DNA of 64,000 nt from Pseudomonas viridiflava (GCF_001642795.1 NZ_LKEH01000019.1:212901-276900), one strand, 5' to 3'; positions 32,303 to 44,191 are shown, numbered from the stretch's first letter. Notes: generated from the sequence alone by a model not told the origin. Numbers and translations: made by a program.

Positions 32303-32866
32303 CTAAGGCCTTATCTCGATCATCGTCCCGTCTTTCACCAGATCCCATATCTCGCGCATGTCGTTGTTCTTCAGCGCGATGCAGCCGTTGGTCCAGTCGA
32401 GGGTATGGAAATACCACTCCGGGTACTCCTCATCCACCGGCGTGCCGTGAATCATGATCATGCTGCCCGGCTTTACGCCCTCACGCCGTGCGCGCGCCGA
32501 GTCCGAAATGTTCGGGTAGGAGATGTGCATCGAGAGGTTGTAGTTACCGCTTGGCTGACGCCAGTCGAGCCAGTAGAAACCTTCAGGCGTACGCTGGTCG
32601 CCTTCCTGAAGTTTGGTGCCCTTGGGGTTCTTGCCCAGAGAAATCCGATAGGTCTTCAACGCTTCGCCGCCGCTGATCAGTTGCAACTGACGCACCGACT
32701 TGAGCACCAGCACCTTGTCGATTTTCTTGTCGGCGATGCTTTCGGTGTTGATCACCTTATTGTTGATGATCTTCTGTTCACTGCCCTTGGGCACGATGGT
32801 TTGAGTGAAAGCAGCCTGGGACAGCGGGACGAACAACATGCAGACGAAAGCGAGCAACCAGCGCAT
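32303..32866 (-). CDS. L,D-transpeptidase (YkuD/YafK type), periplasmic
   Basis: 187 aa from MRWLLAFVCMLFVP; AGGGAA is 6 nt upstream of this second ATG. There is a signal peptide ending near SQA. The YkuD catalytic region has HGTPVDEEYPEW followed by WTNGCIALKNNDM, containing the catalytic His and Cys (GC.AL). Acts on peptidoglycan cross-links or anchors; the exact reaction is not deducible. Confidence 0.88.
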   Translation of the reverse strand: MRWLLAFVCMLFVPLSQAAFTQTIVPKGSEQKIINNKVINTESIADKKIDKVLVLKSVRQLQLISGGEALKTYRISLGKNPKGTKLQEGDQRTPEGFYWLDWRQPSGNYNLSMHISYPNISDSARARREGVKPGSMIMIHGTPVDEEYPEWYFHTLDWTNGCIALKNNDMREIWDLVKDGTMIEIRP

Positions 32867-32916
32867 TACCATTTCCCTGAGGGCTCAAGAGAGCCAATCT
32901 CGATTGCGAAGCTGAA

Positions 32917-33468
32917 TTAAGAAACCTGCATTGGGCGTGAAGGGGGAAGGGCACTGGTATGAACCGGGTAAACCTGCCGACGCCGATCCGCGAAGAAGCA
33001 TTCTAGGGTACGCCTGACCGTCATGAAAGCCAGGTCTTGCCACGGAATGTCGGCTTCTTCGAATAATTGCACTTCAAGGCTTTCAATACCGGCAGCGAAG
33101 TCCTCGGTTGCCATCTCTGCGCGGTAGAACACATGCACCTGATTGATGTGTGGCACATCGATCACTGAGTACAGATGCAGCTCGCCCAGGGTCGCACAGG
33201 CTTCTTCGACTGTCTCGCGCCGTGCCGCCTGTTCGATGGTCTCGCCGTTCTCCATGAACCCGGCTGGCAGTGTCCAGAAGCCCAGGCGCGGCTCGATGGC
33301 GCGACGGCACAGCAACACCTTGTCGCCCAGCGTCACCAGACAACCGGCGACGATGTTGGGATTCTGATAATGAATGGTGTGGCAATGCTCGCAGACATAC
33401 CGCAGGCGGCTGTCGCCTTCGGGGATACGCTGGATGACGGGGTTGCCACACTGGCTGCAAAATTTCAT
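32917..33468 (-). CDS. NUDIX hydrolase with N-terminal zinc ribbon
   Basis: A 183-aa protein. Zn ribbon CSQCG ... CEHCHT at residues 4-33, then a NUDIX domain with the box GFMENGETIEQAARRETVEE (Gly, Glu and the REXXEE core present). The layout matches the NudC-like/ADP-ribose-type family found in pseudomonads. It lies tail to head, 50 nt upstream of the L,D-transpeptidase gene on the same strand. Substrate not determinable. Confidence 0.88.
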   Translation of the reverse strand: MKFCSQCGNPVIQRIPEGDSRLRYVCEHCHTIHYQNPNIVAGCLVTLGDKVLLCRRAIEPRLGFWTLPAGFMENGETIEQAARRETVEEACATLGELHLYSVIDVPHINQVHVFYRAEMATEDFAAGIESLEVQLFEEADIPWQDLAFMTVRRTLECFFADRRRQVYPVHTSALPPSRPMQVS

Positions 33469-33617
33469 GGTGTCGGTCGATAGTGAATGCAGGCGCTATC
33501 TTGGCTTGTCCCGCCGCCGATGAGCAAGCGTCTATGTGGGGCGACTTGTCCTACAAGGGCTTGGGCACTTCGCAGCTTTGGTGCATAGTGCCGGTAAGCA
33601 ACAGATCGAGATTTGCC

Positions 33618-34214
33618 ATGCTGGATGAGCTACTTCGCCGTGTAGTCAGTCATACGCCGGACACCCTTGAGACGGATCGCTCCTTTCCCGAGGCCGCAGT
33701 GCTGGTGCCTGTCACTCGCAGTGACGAACCGGAGTTGATTCTGACCCTGCGCGCCAGCGGGCTTTCGACCCATGGCGGCGAAGTCGCCTTCCCCGGCGGG
33801 CGGCGTGATCCCGAAGACCCGGACCTGATTTTCACGGCCTTGCGCGAGGCCGAAGAAGAGATTGGCCTGCCACCCGGTCTGGTGGAAATCGTCGGCCCGT
33901 TGAGCCCGCTGATCTCCAAGCATGGCATCAAGGTCACGCCTTACGTGGGCGTGATTCCCGACTTTGTCGAGTACCGGCCCAATGATGGTGAAATCGCCGC
34001 CGTGTTCAGTGTGCCGCTGGAGTTCTTTCGTCAGGACACCCGCGAACACACGCACCGGATCGACTACGAAGGACGCAGTTGGTACGTCCCCAGCTACCGT
34101 TATGGCGAGTACAAGATCTGGGGGCTGACCGCAATCATGATCGTCGAACTGGTCAACGTGATGTACGGCACGCAGATCAGCCTGCATCATCCGCCCGAAC
34201 GTTCTACCACCTGA
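33618..34214 (+). CDS. CoA pyrophosphatase-like NUDIX hydrolase
   Basis: 198 aa from MLDELLRRVV. It carries the CoA-pyrophosphatase signature LRASGLSTHGGEVAFPGGRR overlapping the NUDIX box (ALREAEEEIGL), pointing to hydrolysis of CoA or its derivatives to 4'-phosphopantetheine and ADP. The frame extends to 33483 but without an aligned start. It is divergent from the zinc-ribbon NUDIX gene. Confidence 0.88.
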   Translation: MLDELLRRVVSHTPDTLETDRSFPEAAVLVPVTRSDEPELILTLRASGLSTHGGEVAFPGGRRDPEDPDLIFTALREAEEEIGLPPGLVEIVGPLSPLISKHGIKVTPYVGVIPDFVEYRPNDGEIAAVFSVPLEFFRQDTREHTHRIDYEGRSWYVPSYRYGEYKIWGLTAIMIVELVNVMYGTQISLHHPPERSTT

Positions 34215-34272
34215 GCACCGTGTCATCCATAAAGCGTCATGCCCAGGAGCATGGCCAGCCTGAGGAAACCGC

Positions 34273-34797
34273 ATGAAATACCGACTGGGAGATTCCCGCG
34301 TCCAGACCGATCCGCAAAGCTGGGTCGCACCCAATGCGGTGCTGATCGGCAAGGTCAGGCTGGAGGCGGGGGCCAGTGTGTGGTTCAACACCGTGTTGCG
34401 GGGCGATAACGAACTGATTCATATCGGCGAAAACAGTAACGTGCAGGACGGCACAGTGATGCACACCGACATGGGCTCGCCGCTGAACATCGGCAAGGGC
34501 GTGACCATAGGCCACAACGCCATGCTTCACGGCTGCAGCGTTGACGATTACAGCCTGATCGGTATCAACGCGGTCATCCTCAATGGCGCGAAAATCGGGA
34601 AGTACTGCATCATCGGCGCGAATTCACTGATCGGCGAGGGCAAGGTCATTCCTGATGGTTCGCTGGTGATGGGCTCGCCGGGCAAGATTGTCCGCGAGCT
34701 GACCGATGTGCAGAAGAACATGCTCGAAGCCAGCGCTGCCCATTACGTCCACAACGCCCAACGCTATGCCCGCGACCTGGCGGTGCAGGAAGATTGA
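34273..34797 (+). CDS. Gamma-carbonic-anhydrase-family protein (YrdA/PaaY-like)
   Basis: A 174-aa left-handed beta-helix protein of hexapeptide repeats (VGKV-type turns such as [15 protein letters not shown]). The zinc His positions are present as HTDMG and GHNAMLHGC. Family members have carbonic-anhydrase or unknown activity. Overlaps the next gene by TGATG. Confidence 0.88.
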   Translation: MKYRLGDSRVQTDPQSWVAPNAVLIGKVRLEAGASVWFNTVLRGDNELIHIGENSNVQDGTVMHTDMGSPLNIGKGVTIGHNAMLHGCSVDDYSLIGINAVILNGAKIGKYCIIGANSLIGEGKVIPDGSLVMGSPGKIVRELTDVQKNMLEASAAHYVHNAQRYARDLAVQED

Positions 34798-35015
34798 TGA
34801 GCACTGAATCGATAGTCGAAAAGCCGGTCCGTTCGCCCTGCGTCAGCATTTGCGCGCTGGACGAAGATGATATCTGCACCGGCTGCCAGCGCACCGTCAG
34901 CGAAATCACCCGCTGGAGTCGCATGAGCAATGACGAGCGTCGTGTTGTGCTCGGCCTTTGTGATGATCGGGCCAGGGCCAGCGGGATGATGTGGACGGTG
35001 GGTGGCAAGGGTTGA
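34797..35015 (+). CDS. DUF1289 small Cys-rich protein
   Basis: 72 aa with CVSICALDEDDICTGCQRTV, the three-Cys/CxxC core of DUF1289, suggesting metal binding. The start overlaps the upstream stop, so it is translationally coupled to the carbonic-anhydrase-like gene. Function unknown. Confidence 0.85.
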   Translation: MSTESIVEKPVRSPCVSICALDEDDICTGCQRTVSEITRWSRMSNDERRVVLGLCDDRARASGMMWTVGGKG

Positions 35016-35039
35016 GCCCTGCCGAATCATAGCGCCGTC

Positions 35040-35170
35040 TCTTATCAAACAACCTGTAAATTACTGAAGAAACGCGATTTTGTGGGAGCGGACTTGTCCG
35101 CGAATACTGCGTTTCAGGCGATGAATATTCGTCGGATGTACTGGCCTTTTCGCTGACAAGTCCCCACGCG
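35040..35170. repeat. Dispersed TCTTATCAAACAAC...TGTGGGAG repeat, copy A
   Basis: Begins TCTTATCAAACAACCTGTAA, contains TTTTGTGGGAGCGGACTTGTCC, and ends with the partial inverse GACAAGTCCCCAC at 35155-35167. Related copies are at 60518 and 63873. Occupies most of the 35016-35268 gap, with no gene there. Confidence 0.7.
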
Positions 35171-35268
35171 TTTGCTTCCGATCAAGCCAGCAGCGCTTTG
35201 GTTACTCCCACCCCGGCTTTCCCTGCTGCTACCATTGGCACCCATTTTTCAGGCAACAGTACCCGCAC

Positions 35269-35736
35269 ATGCTTTTTCTGATCGCCTACATCGGCAGCGT
35301 CGTGCTGATCAACTTCGCGTTTTCCAGTGCACCTCATCTGGACATCATCTGGTCGGCCTGGGGCGGGCTGGTGTTCGTGCTGCGCGACATGGTGCAGATC
35401 CGGTTCGGCCACGGCGCGATTCTCGCCATGCTGGCGGCGCTGGTGCTGTCCTATGTCACCAGCGATCCGACCATTGCCCTGGCCAGTGCCACAGCATTTG
35501 CGGTATCCGAATGCATCGACTGGCTGGTATTCAGCATCACCAGGCGACCACTGCGCGATCGTCTGTGGATCAGTTCGGCGTTGAGCATTCCGCTGGACAC
35601 CTTCATCTTCTTCGGCATGATCGACGCCCTGACAACACCCGTGATTCTGACCGCGCTGCTCTCCAAGTTTGCCGGAGTGACCGTTGTCTGGATGATCATG
35701 GCCTGGCGGGCACGCAACAACGCTTGTCCGGGTTGA
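35269..35736 (+). CDS. VUT-family putative membrane transporter
   Basis: A 155-aa protein with about five hydrophobic helices, matching Vut_1 (putative vitamin or queuosine-precursor uptake): DIIWSAWGGLVFVLRDMVQ, ECIDWLVFSI and SIPLDTFIFF. It is shorter than the usual ~220 aa of the family. No riboswitch is evident upstream. A weak stem (AGCCCC/GGGGCT at 35736-35755) follows the stop. Confidence 0.75.
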   Translation: MLFLIAYIGSVVLINFAFSSAPHLDIIWSAWGGLVFVLRDMVQIRFGHGAILAMLAALVLSYVTSDPTIALASATAFAVSECIDWLVFSITRRPLRDRLWISSALSIPLDTFIFFGMIDALTTPVILTALLSKFAGVTVVWMIMAWRARNNACPG

Positions 35737-35839
35737 GCCCCCATTTGTCGGGGCTTCATGGTAAATTGCGCGCCTTTCTCCACAGCGGTTGCTCGCACAC
35801 GGCGGGCTACCCTCGATATCTGCTCCACGAGGACCTGAG

Positions 35840-37021
35840 ATGACTCAAATCGGAACTCCACTGTCGCCTACCGCGACGCGCGTACTGTTCTGCGGCAGCG
35901 GCGAGCTGGGCAAGGAAGTCGTGATCGAGCTGCAACGCCTGGGCGTCGAAGTGATTGCGGTCGACCGCTATGCCAACGCCCCGGCCATGCAGGTTGCGCA
36001 CCGCAGCCACGTGGTCAACATGCTCGACGGCGCCGCGCTGCGCGCAGTGATCGAGGCCGAGAAGCCGCATTTCATCGTTCCGGAAATCGAGGCCATCGCC
36101 ACCGCCACGCTGGTAGAGCTGGAGGCCGAAGGTTTCACCGTCATCCCGACCGCTCGCGCTGCACAGCTGACCATGAACCGCGAAGGCATCCGTCGTCTGG
36201 CCGCTGAAGAGCTGAAGCTGCCGACTTCGCCTTACCACTTTGCCGACACCTTCGAGGCGTACAGCAAGGCTGTCGATGATTTGGGCTTCCCATGTGTGGT
36301 CAAGCCGGTCATGAGTTCGTCGGGCAAGGGCCAGAGCCTGCTCAAAAGCGCTGACGACGTACAGAAAGCCTGGGATTACGCCCAGGAAGGCGGTCGTGCC
36401 GGTAAAGGCCGTGTGATCGTCGAGGGGTTCATCGACTTCGATTACGAAATCACCCTGCTGACCGTGCGTCATGTCGGCGGCACCACATTCTGTGCGCCGG
36501 TCGGCCATCGTCAGGAGAAGGGCGATTACCAGGAATCCTGGCAGCCACAGGCCATGAGCCCGGCAGCGCTGGCAGAGTCCGAGCGCGTGGCCAAGGCTGT
36601 GACCGAGGCGCTGGGCGGTCGCGGCATCTTCGGTGTCGAGCTGTTCATCAAGGGCGATCAGGTGTGGTTCAGCGAAGTGTCGCCGCGCCCGCATGACACC
36701 GGTCTGGTGACACTGATTTCCCAGGACCTGTCGCAGTTCGCCTTGCACGCCCGCGCCATTCTGGGCCTGCCGGTTCCGTTGATCCGCCAGTTCGGCCCGT
36801 CGGCTTCGGCTGTGATTCTGGTCGAAGGTCAGTCGACGCAGACCGCGTTCTCCAACCTCGGTGCAGCATTGGCCGAGCCGGACACTGCGTTGCGTCTGTT
36901 CGGCAAGCCGGAAGTCAATGGTCAGCGCCGCATGGGCGTAGCCCTGGCGCGTGACGAGTCCATCGAAGCCGCCCGCGCCAAAGCCACCCGCGCATCGCAG
37001 GCGGTCAAGGTCGAGCTGTAA
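35840..37021 (+). CDS. purT: Formate-dependent phosphoribosylglycinamide formyltransferase
   Basis: Third step of purine synthesis, using formate and ATP in place of formyl-THF. 393 aa from [12 protein letters not shown], the usual length. ATP-grasp fold: [30 protein letters not shown], and [17 protein letters not shown] near the C-terminal part. A palindromic terminator follows directly. Confidence 0.97.
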   Translation: MTQIGTPLSPTATRVLFCGSGELGKEVVIELQRLGVEVIAVDRYANAPAMQVAHRSHVVNMLDGAALRAVIEAEKPHFIVPEIEAIATATLVELEAEGFTVIPTARAAQLTMNREGIRRLAAEELKLPTSPYHFADTFEAYSKAVDDLGFPCVVKPVMSSSGKGQSLLKSADDVQKAWDYAQEGGRAGKGRVIVEGFIDFDYEITLLTVRHVGGTTFCAPVGHRQEKGDYQESWQPQAMSPAALAESERVAKAVTEALGGRGIFGVELFIKGDQVWFSEVSPRPHDTGLVTLISQDLSQFALHARAILGLPVPLIRQFGPSASAVILVEGQSTQTAFSNLGAALAEPDTALRLFGKPEVNGQRRMGVALARDESIEAARAKATRASQAVKVEL

Positions 37022-37025
37022 CGTT

Positions 37026-37059
37026 ATCCCTGATCGTGCCCAAGGGCACGATCAGGGAT
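37026..37059. terminator. Perfect 16-bp palindromic terminator
   Basis: ATCCCTGATCGTGCCC-AA-GGGCACGATCAGGGAT. It lies between the convergent purT and MHS transporter genes (stops at 37021 and 37064) and can serve both. There is no long T-run. Confidence 0.75.
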
Positions 37060-37063
37060 GTGT

Positions 37064-38383
37064 TCAACCCACCTGATTCAAGTCCTCATGGCGTGTCTCT
37101 TTCAGGCACAGCACCGCCAGCACGCTGATCAGCGCCGCCGCCGACACATACCCGCCCACCCAGCTCAGTCCTCCCATCGCTACCAGTTTCTGGGCGAAGA
37201 AGGGTGCGACCGAAGCCCCGACGATTCCCCCCAGGTTGTAGGCAGCCGATGCCCCGGTGTAACGCACTTGCGTCGGAAACAGCTCCGGTAGCAATGCGCC
37301 CATCGGTGCGAAGGTGACGCCCATCAGGAACAGTTCGATGCACAGGAACAGCGCCACGCCCCATGTGGTGCCGTGGGTCAGGAGCGGTTCCATGGCAAAG
37401 CCCGACAGAATCGCCAGCACGCCACCGACCAGCAGCACCGGTTTGCGTCCGAAACGGTCGCTCGCCAGCGCTGCCAGCGGCGTGGCAGCTGCCATGAACA
37501 GGACAGCGAAGCACAGCAGCCCCAGGAAGGTTTCCCGCGTATAGCCCAGTGTCGAGACGCCGTAGCTCAGGGAAAACACCGTCGAGATATAGAACAGCGC
37601 ATAGCACACCACCATCGAAGCGGCGCCCAGCAGCATTGGCTTCCAGTGATCGCGGAAGGTTTCCACGATGGGCATTCTGACCCGCTCATGACGAGCCATG
37701 GCCTTGGCGAAAACCGGGGTTTCTTCAAGCTTCAGGCGCACGTACAGCCCGACCATGACCAGCAAGGCGCTGAGCAGAAACGGAATCCGCCAGCCCCAGG
37801 CTCGGAACTGCTCGTCGCTCAGGGTCATCGCCAGAGTCAGAAACAGACCGTTGGCAGCAAGAAAGCCGATCGAAGGACCCAGCTGCGGAAACATGCCGAA
37901 CCAGGCGCGCTTGCCCTTGGGCGCGTTTTCCGTCGCCAGAAGCGCAGCGCCGCCCCATTCGCCACCCAGTCCAAGCCCCTGGCCGAAACGCAGCACGCAC
38001 AGCAGGATCGGCGCCCAGGCACCGATGGTTGCGTAGCCCGGCAATACGCCAATGAGGGTGGTGCAGATGCCCATCAGCAGTAGCGAAGCGACCAGTGTCG
38101 ATTTGCGGCCGATGCGATCACCAAAGTGGCCGAACAGTGCCGAGCCCAGCGGGCGCGCGAGGAAGGCGATACCGAAGGTCAGAAATGACGACAGCATCTG
38201 TGCGGTGCCGGACGTTTGCGGGAAGAACACCGGGCCGATCACCAGTGCGGCGGCAGTGGCGTAAACGTAGAAATCATAGAACTCGATGGCCGTGCCGATG
38301 AAGCTGGCCGTGGCGACGCGAGTCGCGGAGTTGGCAGGCGGCGCGGCTGCGTTGTCTTCGTGAGCGGTTGAGGTGCTGGTCAT
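37064..38383 (-). CDS. MHS-family MFS transporter
   Basis: 439 aa from MTSTSTAHED; AGGGA is about 8 nt upstream. Twelve predicted membrane helices of the metabolite:H+ symporter (ShiA/ProP-type) class: TASFIGTAIEFYDFYVYATA, the GHFGDRIGRK loop 2-3 signature, and RFGQGLGLGGEWGGA. Substrate unknown (often dicarboxylates, shikimate or betaine). No gene is visible in 38384-38679. Confidence 0.9.
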   Translation of the reverse strand: MTSTSTAHEDNAAAPPANSATRVATASFIGTAIEFYDFYVYATAAALVIGPVFFPQTSGTAQMLSSFLTFGIAFLARPLGSALFGHFGDRIGRKSTLVASLLLMGICTTLIGVLPGYATIGAWAPILLCVLRFGQGLGLGGEWGGAALLATENAPKGKRAWFGMFPQLGPSIGFLAANGLFLTLAMTLSDEQFRAWGWRIPFLLSALLVMVGLYVRLKLEETPVFAKAMARHERVRMPIVETFRDHWKPMLLGAASMVVCYALFYISTVFSLSYGVSTLGYTRETFLGLLCFAVLFMAAATPLAALASDRFGRKPVLLVGGVLAILSGFAMEPLLTHGTTWGVALFLCIELFLMGVTFAPMGALLPELFPTQVRYTGASAAYNLGGIVGASVAPFFAQKLVAMGGLSWVGGYVSAAALISVLAVLCLKETRHEDLNQVG

Positions 38384-38679
38384 GCGGTTATCCCTGACGG
38401 TCATCTTGCCGGTCGGCAGGGCATGCGCGACGGCAAGTCTTCGTTATTGTGGTTGTTACGTCATTATGGCGCAGCGCTGAGCAGCGTAGCCCGGTTGGGC
38501 GAGAGGGCAAAGGCCGCGCTCATGGGTAAGGGCGCGAGCCAGAGAAATTGAAGCGTTCAGGCTACAGGCCTATCGTCTGGCGTGCGGGTAGCACAACGAC
38601 GGCCGGGCTGGATAAGCGTCTCGATTATAGGAAGCGGACTGGACCTGAAACAAGTGCTTACACGGCGCTGAGTCGTTCC

Positions 38680-39930
38680 TTACTTGAAAACCAGGCTCGG
38701 CGCGTTCTGCCACATGGCGACGCGCGTGACGCGGTTGTCTTCGGTTTCCAGAATTTCCAGTCGGTATGGACCAATTTTCAGGCAGACCGGCGCTTCGGGA
38801 ATGGTCTCCAGTGCCTCGGTGACCAGTCCGTTCAGGGTTTTCGGGCCGTCAGACGGCAAGTGCCAGCCCAGGCTCTTGTTCAAATCGCGGATGGAGGCGG
38901 CACCTTCCACTTCCAGACGGCCGTCTTCCTGACGTTTGATGTGCGGATTGTCGAGCGTCTGCTCGCTTTCGAACTCGCCGACGATTTCCTCGAGAATGTC
39001 CTCGAGCGTCACTATGCCCAGCACTTCGCCATACTCATCGACGACTACGCCAAGGCGACGCTGCTGCTTGTGGAAGTTGAGCAGTTGCAGTTGCAACGGC
39101 GTGCTTTCTGGTACGAAGTACGGTTCATAGCAGACCGACAGCAGCTGTTCCTTGGTCAGCGTGCCCTTGGGCAGCAGGTGGCTGATGTCGCGGGTGTTGA
39201 TGATGCCTTGCACCTGATTGATGTCGTTGTGAAACACCGGCAGGCGCGTGTGACGGGAAATGATCAGGCGCTCGATGATCAGCTCGATGGAGTCGTCAAG
39301 GTTGACGCCGTCCACTTCGCTGCGCGGAATCAGGATGTCATTCACGGTGATGCTGTTCAGTGCGTGAATGCCGGACAGCACGTTAGCGCGTGGGTAATGT
39401 TCCTGAACGCCGTCGTGATGAGGGGTTTGCTGTGCTTCTTCGTCGAACTCCCGGCCAGGGTCCTGCACATTGCCCTTGAGAACCGGACGCAGCAGGGTTT
39501 TCGCAAGGGTATTGAACACCCAGGTCACCGGGCGGACGATCATCATCGGCAGGCGCAGCAGGCCGTTGCCCAAGTGCAGTGTCGAGACGGGGTAGCGACT
39601 GGCCAGACGACGCGGCATGTACTCGCCAAACACCAGCAACACGCCAGCGGTGCCCAGCCAGGCCACGGTCGGCCCGTTGTAGAACCGGTAATCGGCGGCA
39701 ATCAGGGTCGCAATGACGGTGATCAGCACCCTGATCAACGTATTACAGAGAATCAGGCTGTTGAGGTTGAAGGCCAGCTCAGGCAGTGTCGAGTCGCCGG
39801 GACGGCTGCCTGCGCGCATGATCTTGAGTTGCTGGTGCGCGTTCTCCACCGCCGTGAACAGGCCGGACCAGAGTATCAATAGCGCCAGAACGCCAAGCAG
39901 CGGGGCGATAGGCAGGTTATCCATGATCAT
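38680..39930 (-). CDS. CNNM/CorC-type CBS-domain membrane protein (YfjD-like)
   Basis: A 416-aa protein. An N-terminal DUF21 domain with several helices (NLPIAPLLGVLALLILWSG; FGEYMPRRLASRYP) is followed by a CBS pair (IPRSEVDGV ... HTRLPVFH; GVVVDEYGEVLGIVTLEDIL) and a C-terminal CorC_HlyC domain (GLVTEALETIPEAP). Associated with Mg/Co transport or efflux. The adjacent CcsA-like and ffh genes match the arrangement usual in Pseudomonas. ATG at 39924 is an alternative start. Confidence 0.9.
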   Translation of the reverse strand: MIMDNLPIAPLLGVLALLILWSGLFTAVENAHQQLKIMRAGSRPGDSTLPELAFNLNSLILCNTLIRVLITVIATLIAADYRFYNGPTVAWLGTAGVLLVFGEYMPRRLASRYPVSTLHLGNGLLRLPMMIVRPVTWVFNTLAKTLLRPVLKGNVQDPGREFDEEAQQTPHHDGVQEHYPRANVLSGIHALNSITVNDILIPRSEVDGVNLDDSIELIIERLIISRHTRLPVFHNDINQVQGIINTRDISHLLPKGTLTKEQLLSVCYEPYFVPESTPLQLQLLNFHKQQRRLGVVVDEYGEVLGIVTLEDILEEIVGEFESEQTLDNPHIKRQEDGRLEVEGAASIRDLNKSLGWHLPSDGPKTLNGLVTEALETIPEAPVCLKIGPYRLEILETEDNRVTRVAMWQNAPSLVFK

Positions 39931-39936
39931 CGCCCG

Positions 39937-40749
39937 TCAGATATGCAGAATGAATTCGCGTACCAGCTTGCTGCCGAAATAGGCCAGCATCAGCAGGCAG
40001 AAGCCACCCAGCGTCCAGCGGATGGCCTTGTGTCCACGCCAGCCGAGGCGGTTACGGCCCCACAGCAGCACGCTGAACACGATCCAGGCAAGACAGGCCA
40101 GCAGCGTCTTGTGCGCCAGATGCTGAGCGAACAGATTTTCGACGAACACCCAGCCGGAAATCAGCGACAGCGACAGCAGTATCCAGCCTGCCCACAGGAA
40201 ACCGAACAACAGGCTTTCCATCGTCTGCAAGGGCGGGAAATTCTTGATCAGGCCCAGCGGATGCTTGTGCTTGAGCTGGTAATCCTGCACCAGCAACAGC
40301 AGGGACTGGAATGCTGCGATGGTAAACATGCCATAGGCCAGCAGCGACAGCAGAATATGGCTGAGAATGCCGGGCTCTTCGTCGATCGGCTGCACCGTGC
40401 CACTCGGCGCAAACTGCGCCAGCAGGGCGGTGATCATGCCGAGAGGGAACAGCAGAACAAGCAGGTTTTCCACCGGGATGCGGGTGGTAGCGATCAGGGT
40501 CACGACGATCACCGACGCAGCAATCAGGCTGGCCGAATTGAAGAAATCCAGACCAAGGCCGACCGGGCGTGCCAGTTGCGAGAACAGGCCAATGGCATGG
40601 ACGATCACGGCAAGCGTGCCGAGCAGGTACAGCAGCCGCTTGTCAGGCCTGACGCTCTGGCTCAGACGAAGACCCTGATAGACGGTCGCAGCGGCGTAAA
40701 GACTGGCGGCGGCGAGGCTGGGGAGCAGGCTGGGTGGCAAAGGGGACAT
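39937..40749 (-). CDS. Cytochrome c assembly-like membrane protein (YpjD/CcsA type)
   Basis: 270 aa from MSPLPPSLLPSLAAA; the frame continues to 40791, but this start fits the family. About eight membrane helices, with a conserved tryptophan-rich region (FLWAGWILLSLSLISGWVFV) and paired His positions typical of CcsA. It overlaps no gene and lies 7 nt upstream of the CNNM gene. Divergent from ffh. Confidence 0.88.
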   Translation of the reverse strand: MSPLPPSLLPSLAAASLYAAATVYQGLRLSQSVRPDKRLLYLLGTLAVIVHAIGLFSQLARPVGLGLDFFNSASLIAASVIVVTLIATTRIPVENLLVLLFPLGMITALLAQFAPSGTVQPIDEEPGILSHILLSLLAYGMFTIAAFQSLLLLVQDYQLKHKHPLGLIKNFPPLQTMESLLFGFLWAGWILLSLSLISGWVFVENLFAQHLAHKTLLACLAWIVFSVLLWGRNRLGWRGHKAIRWTLGGFCLLMLAYFGSKLVREFILHI

Positions 40750-40962
40750 AGATCCTGATGGACGGGCCTGAAAAGACGCTGAGTTTGGCATAGAACCGGC
40801 AAATCACGAAAGACCACAGAAGCAGTCTGCGTGGTGTCCGTGCAGCGGAGTCTTCGCTATAATCCGCCACCTGCTCAAGCCGCAGGCTCGCCGAGCGCCA
40901 TTTCTGCATCACGGGCCGGGCCGCATCAACCGGGGTTCGACGAGAGCCTGAAAGGATCGCCC

Positions 40963-42339
<1,377 letters not shown>

Positions 42340-42486
42340 TTGTGTCGCGCGCGTAGTGTCTTGCGCGCGTCCCGCATGGGGGGCGACCCCCGCTCAGCCC
42401 GCGTTGTGCGGGCTTCTACCCGCTGTCATACCGACAGCGCTCCAGCAAATCTGGACGGCACGCCTATAGGCGCCGGAAAAAGACAT

Positions 42487-42514
42487 TTGCAAAAGTCGGG
42501 ATATTCCTTAGAAT
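42487..42514 (+). promoter_or_regulatory. Promoter of the rpsP operon
   Basis: TTGCAA (42487-42492), a 16-bp spacer and TAGAAT (42509-42514). It lies 73 bp before the rpsP ATG, downstream of the ffh stem. Confidence 0.6.
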
Positions 42515-42586
42515 ATGCGGCCTTTCGGGCACCTATGCCCGCTGTGCATCTTAGATTTGCAGCACCGACTACAGGAACGATGTTCA

Positions 42587-42844
42587 ATGCTAACCATCCG
42601 TCTTGCCCTTGGCGGCTCCAAAAAGCGCCCGTTTTACCACTTGACCGTAACCGACAGCCGCAACGCTCGTGACGGTTCCCACAAGGAACAAATTGGTTTC
42701 TTCAACCCGGTTGCCCGTGGTCAGGAAATCCGTTTGTCCGTTAACGAAGAGCGCGTCAACTACTGGTTGAGCGTAGGTGCACAAACTTCTGAGCGCGTTG
42801 CACAGCTGCTCAAAGAGCACAACAAGGCAAAGGCTGCGGCCTGA
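42587..42844 (+). CDS. rpsP: 30S ribosomal protein S16
   Basis: 85 aa, [19 protein letters not shown], the S16 signature, and [18 protein letters not shown]. First gene of rpsP-rimM-trmD-rplS. The ATG is 6 nt after GGAACG. Confidence 0.97.
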   Translation: MLTIRLALGGSKKRPFYHLTVTDSRNARDGSHKEQIGFFNPVARGQEIRLSVNEERVNYWLSVGAQTSERVAQLLKEHNKAKAAA

Positions 42845-42849
42845 GTCTT

Positions 42850-43389
42850 ATGAACGCGACGCCTGCACCTGCCGACGATCTGATCGTCATTGGCAAGATT
42901 TACTCAGTTCATGGCGTTCGCGGCGAAGTGAAGGTTTTTTCCTTTACTGATCCGATTGGAAACCTGTTGGACTACAAAACCTGGACGCTTCGGCGCGAAG
43001 GCAGCGTTGAGAAGCAGGTTGAGCTGGTCAGCGGACGCTTGCAAAGCAAGTTTCTGGTCGCAAAGCTCAAGGGTCTCGATGATCGTGAAGAAGCCCGTCT
43101 TCTCTCCGGTTACGAAATCTGCGTGCCGCGTAACCTGTTCCCTGATCTGGACGATGGCGAGTACTACTGGTACCAGCTTGAAGGCCTCAAGGTTATTGAC
43201 CAACTCGGACAACTGCTCGGGAAAATCGATCACCTGCTCGAAACCGGTTCGAACGATGTAATGGTTGTAAAGCCCTGCGCGGGCAGTCTGGATGATCGTG
43301 AACGCCTGTTGCCCTATACGGAGCAATGCGTGTTGGCAGTCGACCTGGGTGCTGGCGAGATGAAGGTGGATTGGGATGCGGACTTCTGA
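42850..43389 (+). CDS. rimM: 16S rRNA processing protein RimM
   Basis: A 179-aa maturation factor for the 30S head domain. N-terminal RimM barrel ([20 protein letters not shown]) and C-terminal PRC-barrel ([14 protein letters not shown]). It starts 5 nt after rpsP. Confidence 0.96.
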   Translation: MNATPAPADDLIVIGKIYSVHGVRGEVKVFSFTDPIGNLLDYKTWTLRREGSVEKQVELVSGRLQSKFLVAKLKGLDDREEARLLSGYEICVPRNLFPDLDDGEYYWYQLEGLKVIDQLGQLLGKIDHLLETGSNDVMVVKPCAGSLDDRERLLPYTEQCVLAVDLGAGEMKVDWDADF

Positions 43390-43394
43390 GTGCC

Positions 43395-44147
43395 ATGGCT
43401 AGCCTACGCATAGAAGTCATCAGTCTGTTTCCCGAGATGTTTTCCGCCATCAGCGAATACGGCATCACCAGCCGTGCGGTGAAACAGGGGCTGTTGCAGC
43501 TTACCTGTTGGAATCCGCGGGATTACACCACTGATCGCCATCACACTGTGGATGATCGCCCATTTGGCGGTGGTCCGGGCATGGTGATGAAGATCAAGCC
43601 CCTTGAAGATGCTCTGGTTCAGGCCAGGCAGGCGGCGGGGGATGCGGCGAAGGTGATTTACCTGTCGCCACAAGGCCGCAAGCTGGATCAGTCTGCGGTA
43701 CGCGAACTGGCGCAGGAGGACGCGATTATCCTCATCGCCGGTCGTTATGAAGGCATTGACGAGCGCTTTATTGAGGCTCATGTCGATGAAGAGTGGTCGA
43801 TTGGTGACTATGTTCTTTCCGGTGGCGAGCTGCCGGCGATGGTCCTGATTGACGCGGTTACGCGGCTGCTGCCTGGAGCTTTAGGGCATGTGGACTCCGC
43901 GGAGGAAGATTCCTTCACGGACGGTCTGCTGGATTGCCCGCATTACACCCGACCTGAGGTGTATGCGGATCAGCGTGTTCCCGACGTGTTGCTAAGTGGC
44001 AATCACGCGCACATCCGGCGTTGGCGTTTACAGCAGTCCCTTGGGCGGACCTATGAACGACGCGCTGATCTTCTGGAAAGCCGCTCGCTTTCTGGAGAAG
44101 AGAAGAAGCTGCTGGCGGAATACATCCGCGAGCGGGACGATAGTTAA
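43395..44147 (+). CDS. trmD: tRNA (guanine-N1)-methyltransferase
   Basis: Methylates G37 in tRNA with S-adenosylmethionine. 250 aa from [16 protein letters not shown]; the frame extends upstream into rimM, but this start is conserved. A SPOUT trefoil-knot site is visible: [24 protein letters not shown] and [12 protein letters not shown]. Confidence 0.97.
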   Translation: MASLRIEVISLFPEMFSAISEYGITSRAVKQGLLQLTCWNPRDYTTDRHHTVDDRPFGGGPGMVMKIKPLEDALVQARQAAGDAAKVIYLSPQGRKLDQSAVRELAQEDAIILIAGRYEGIDERFIEAHVDEEWSIGDYVLSGGELPAMVLIDAVTRLLPGALGHVDSAEEDSFTDGLLDCPHYTRPEVYADQRVPDVLLSGNHAHIRRWRLQQSLGRTYERRADLLESRSLSGEEKKLLAEYIRERDDS

Positions 44148-44191
44148 CGTATCGATGGTCGATCCAGACGGATTACCTTAGGAGCACCAGC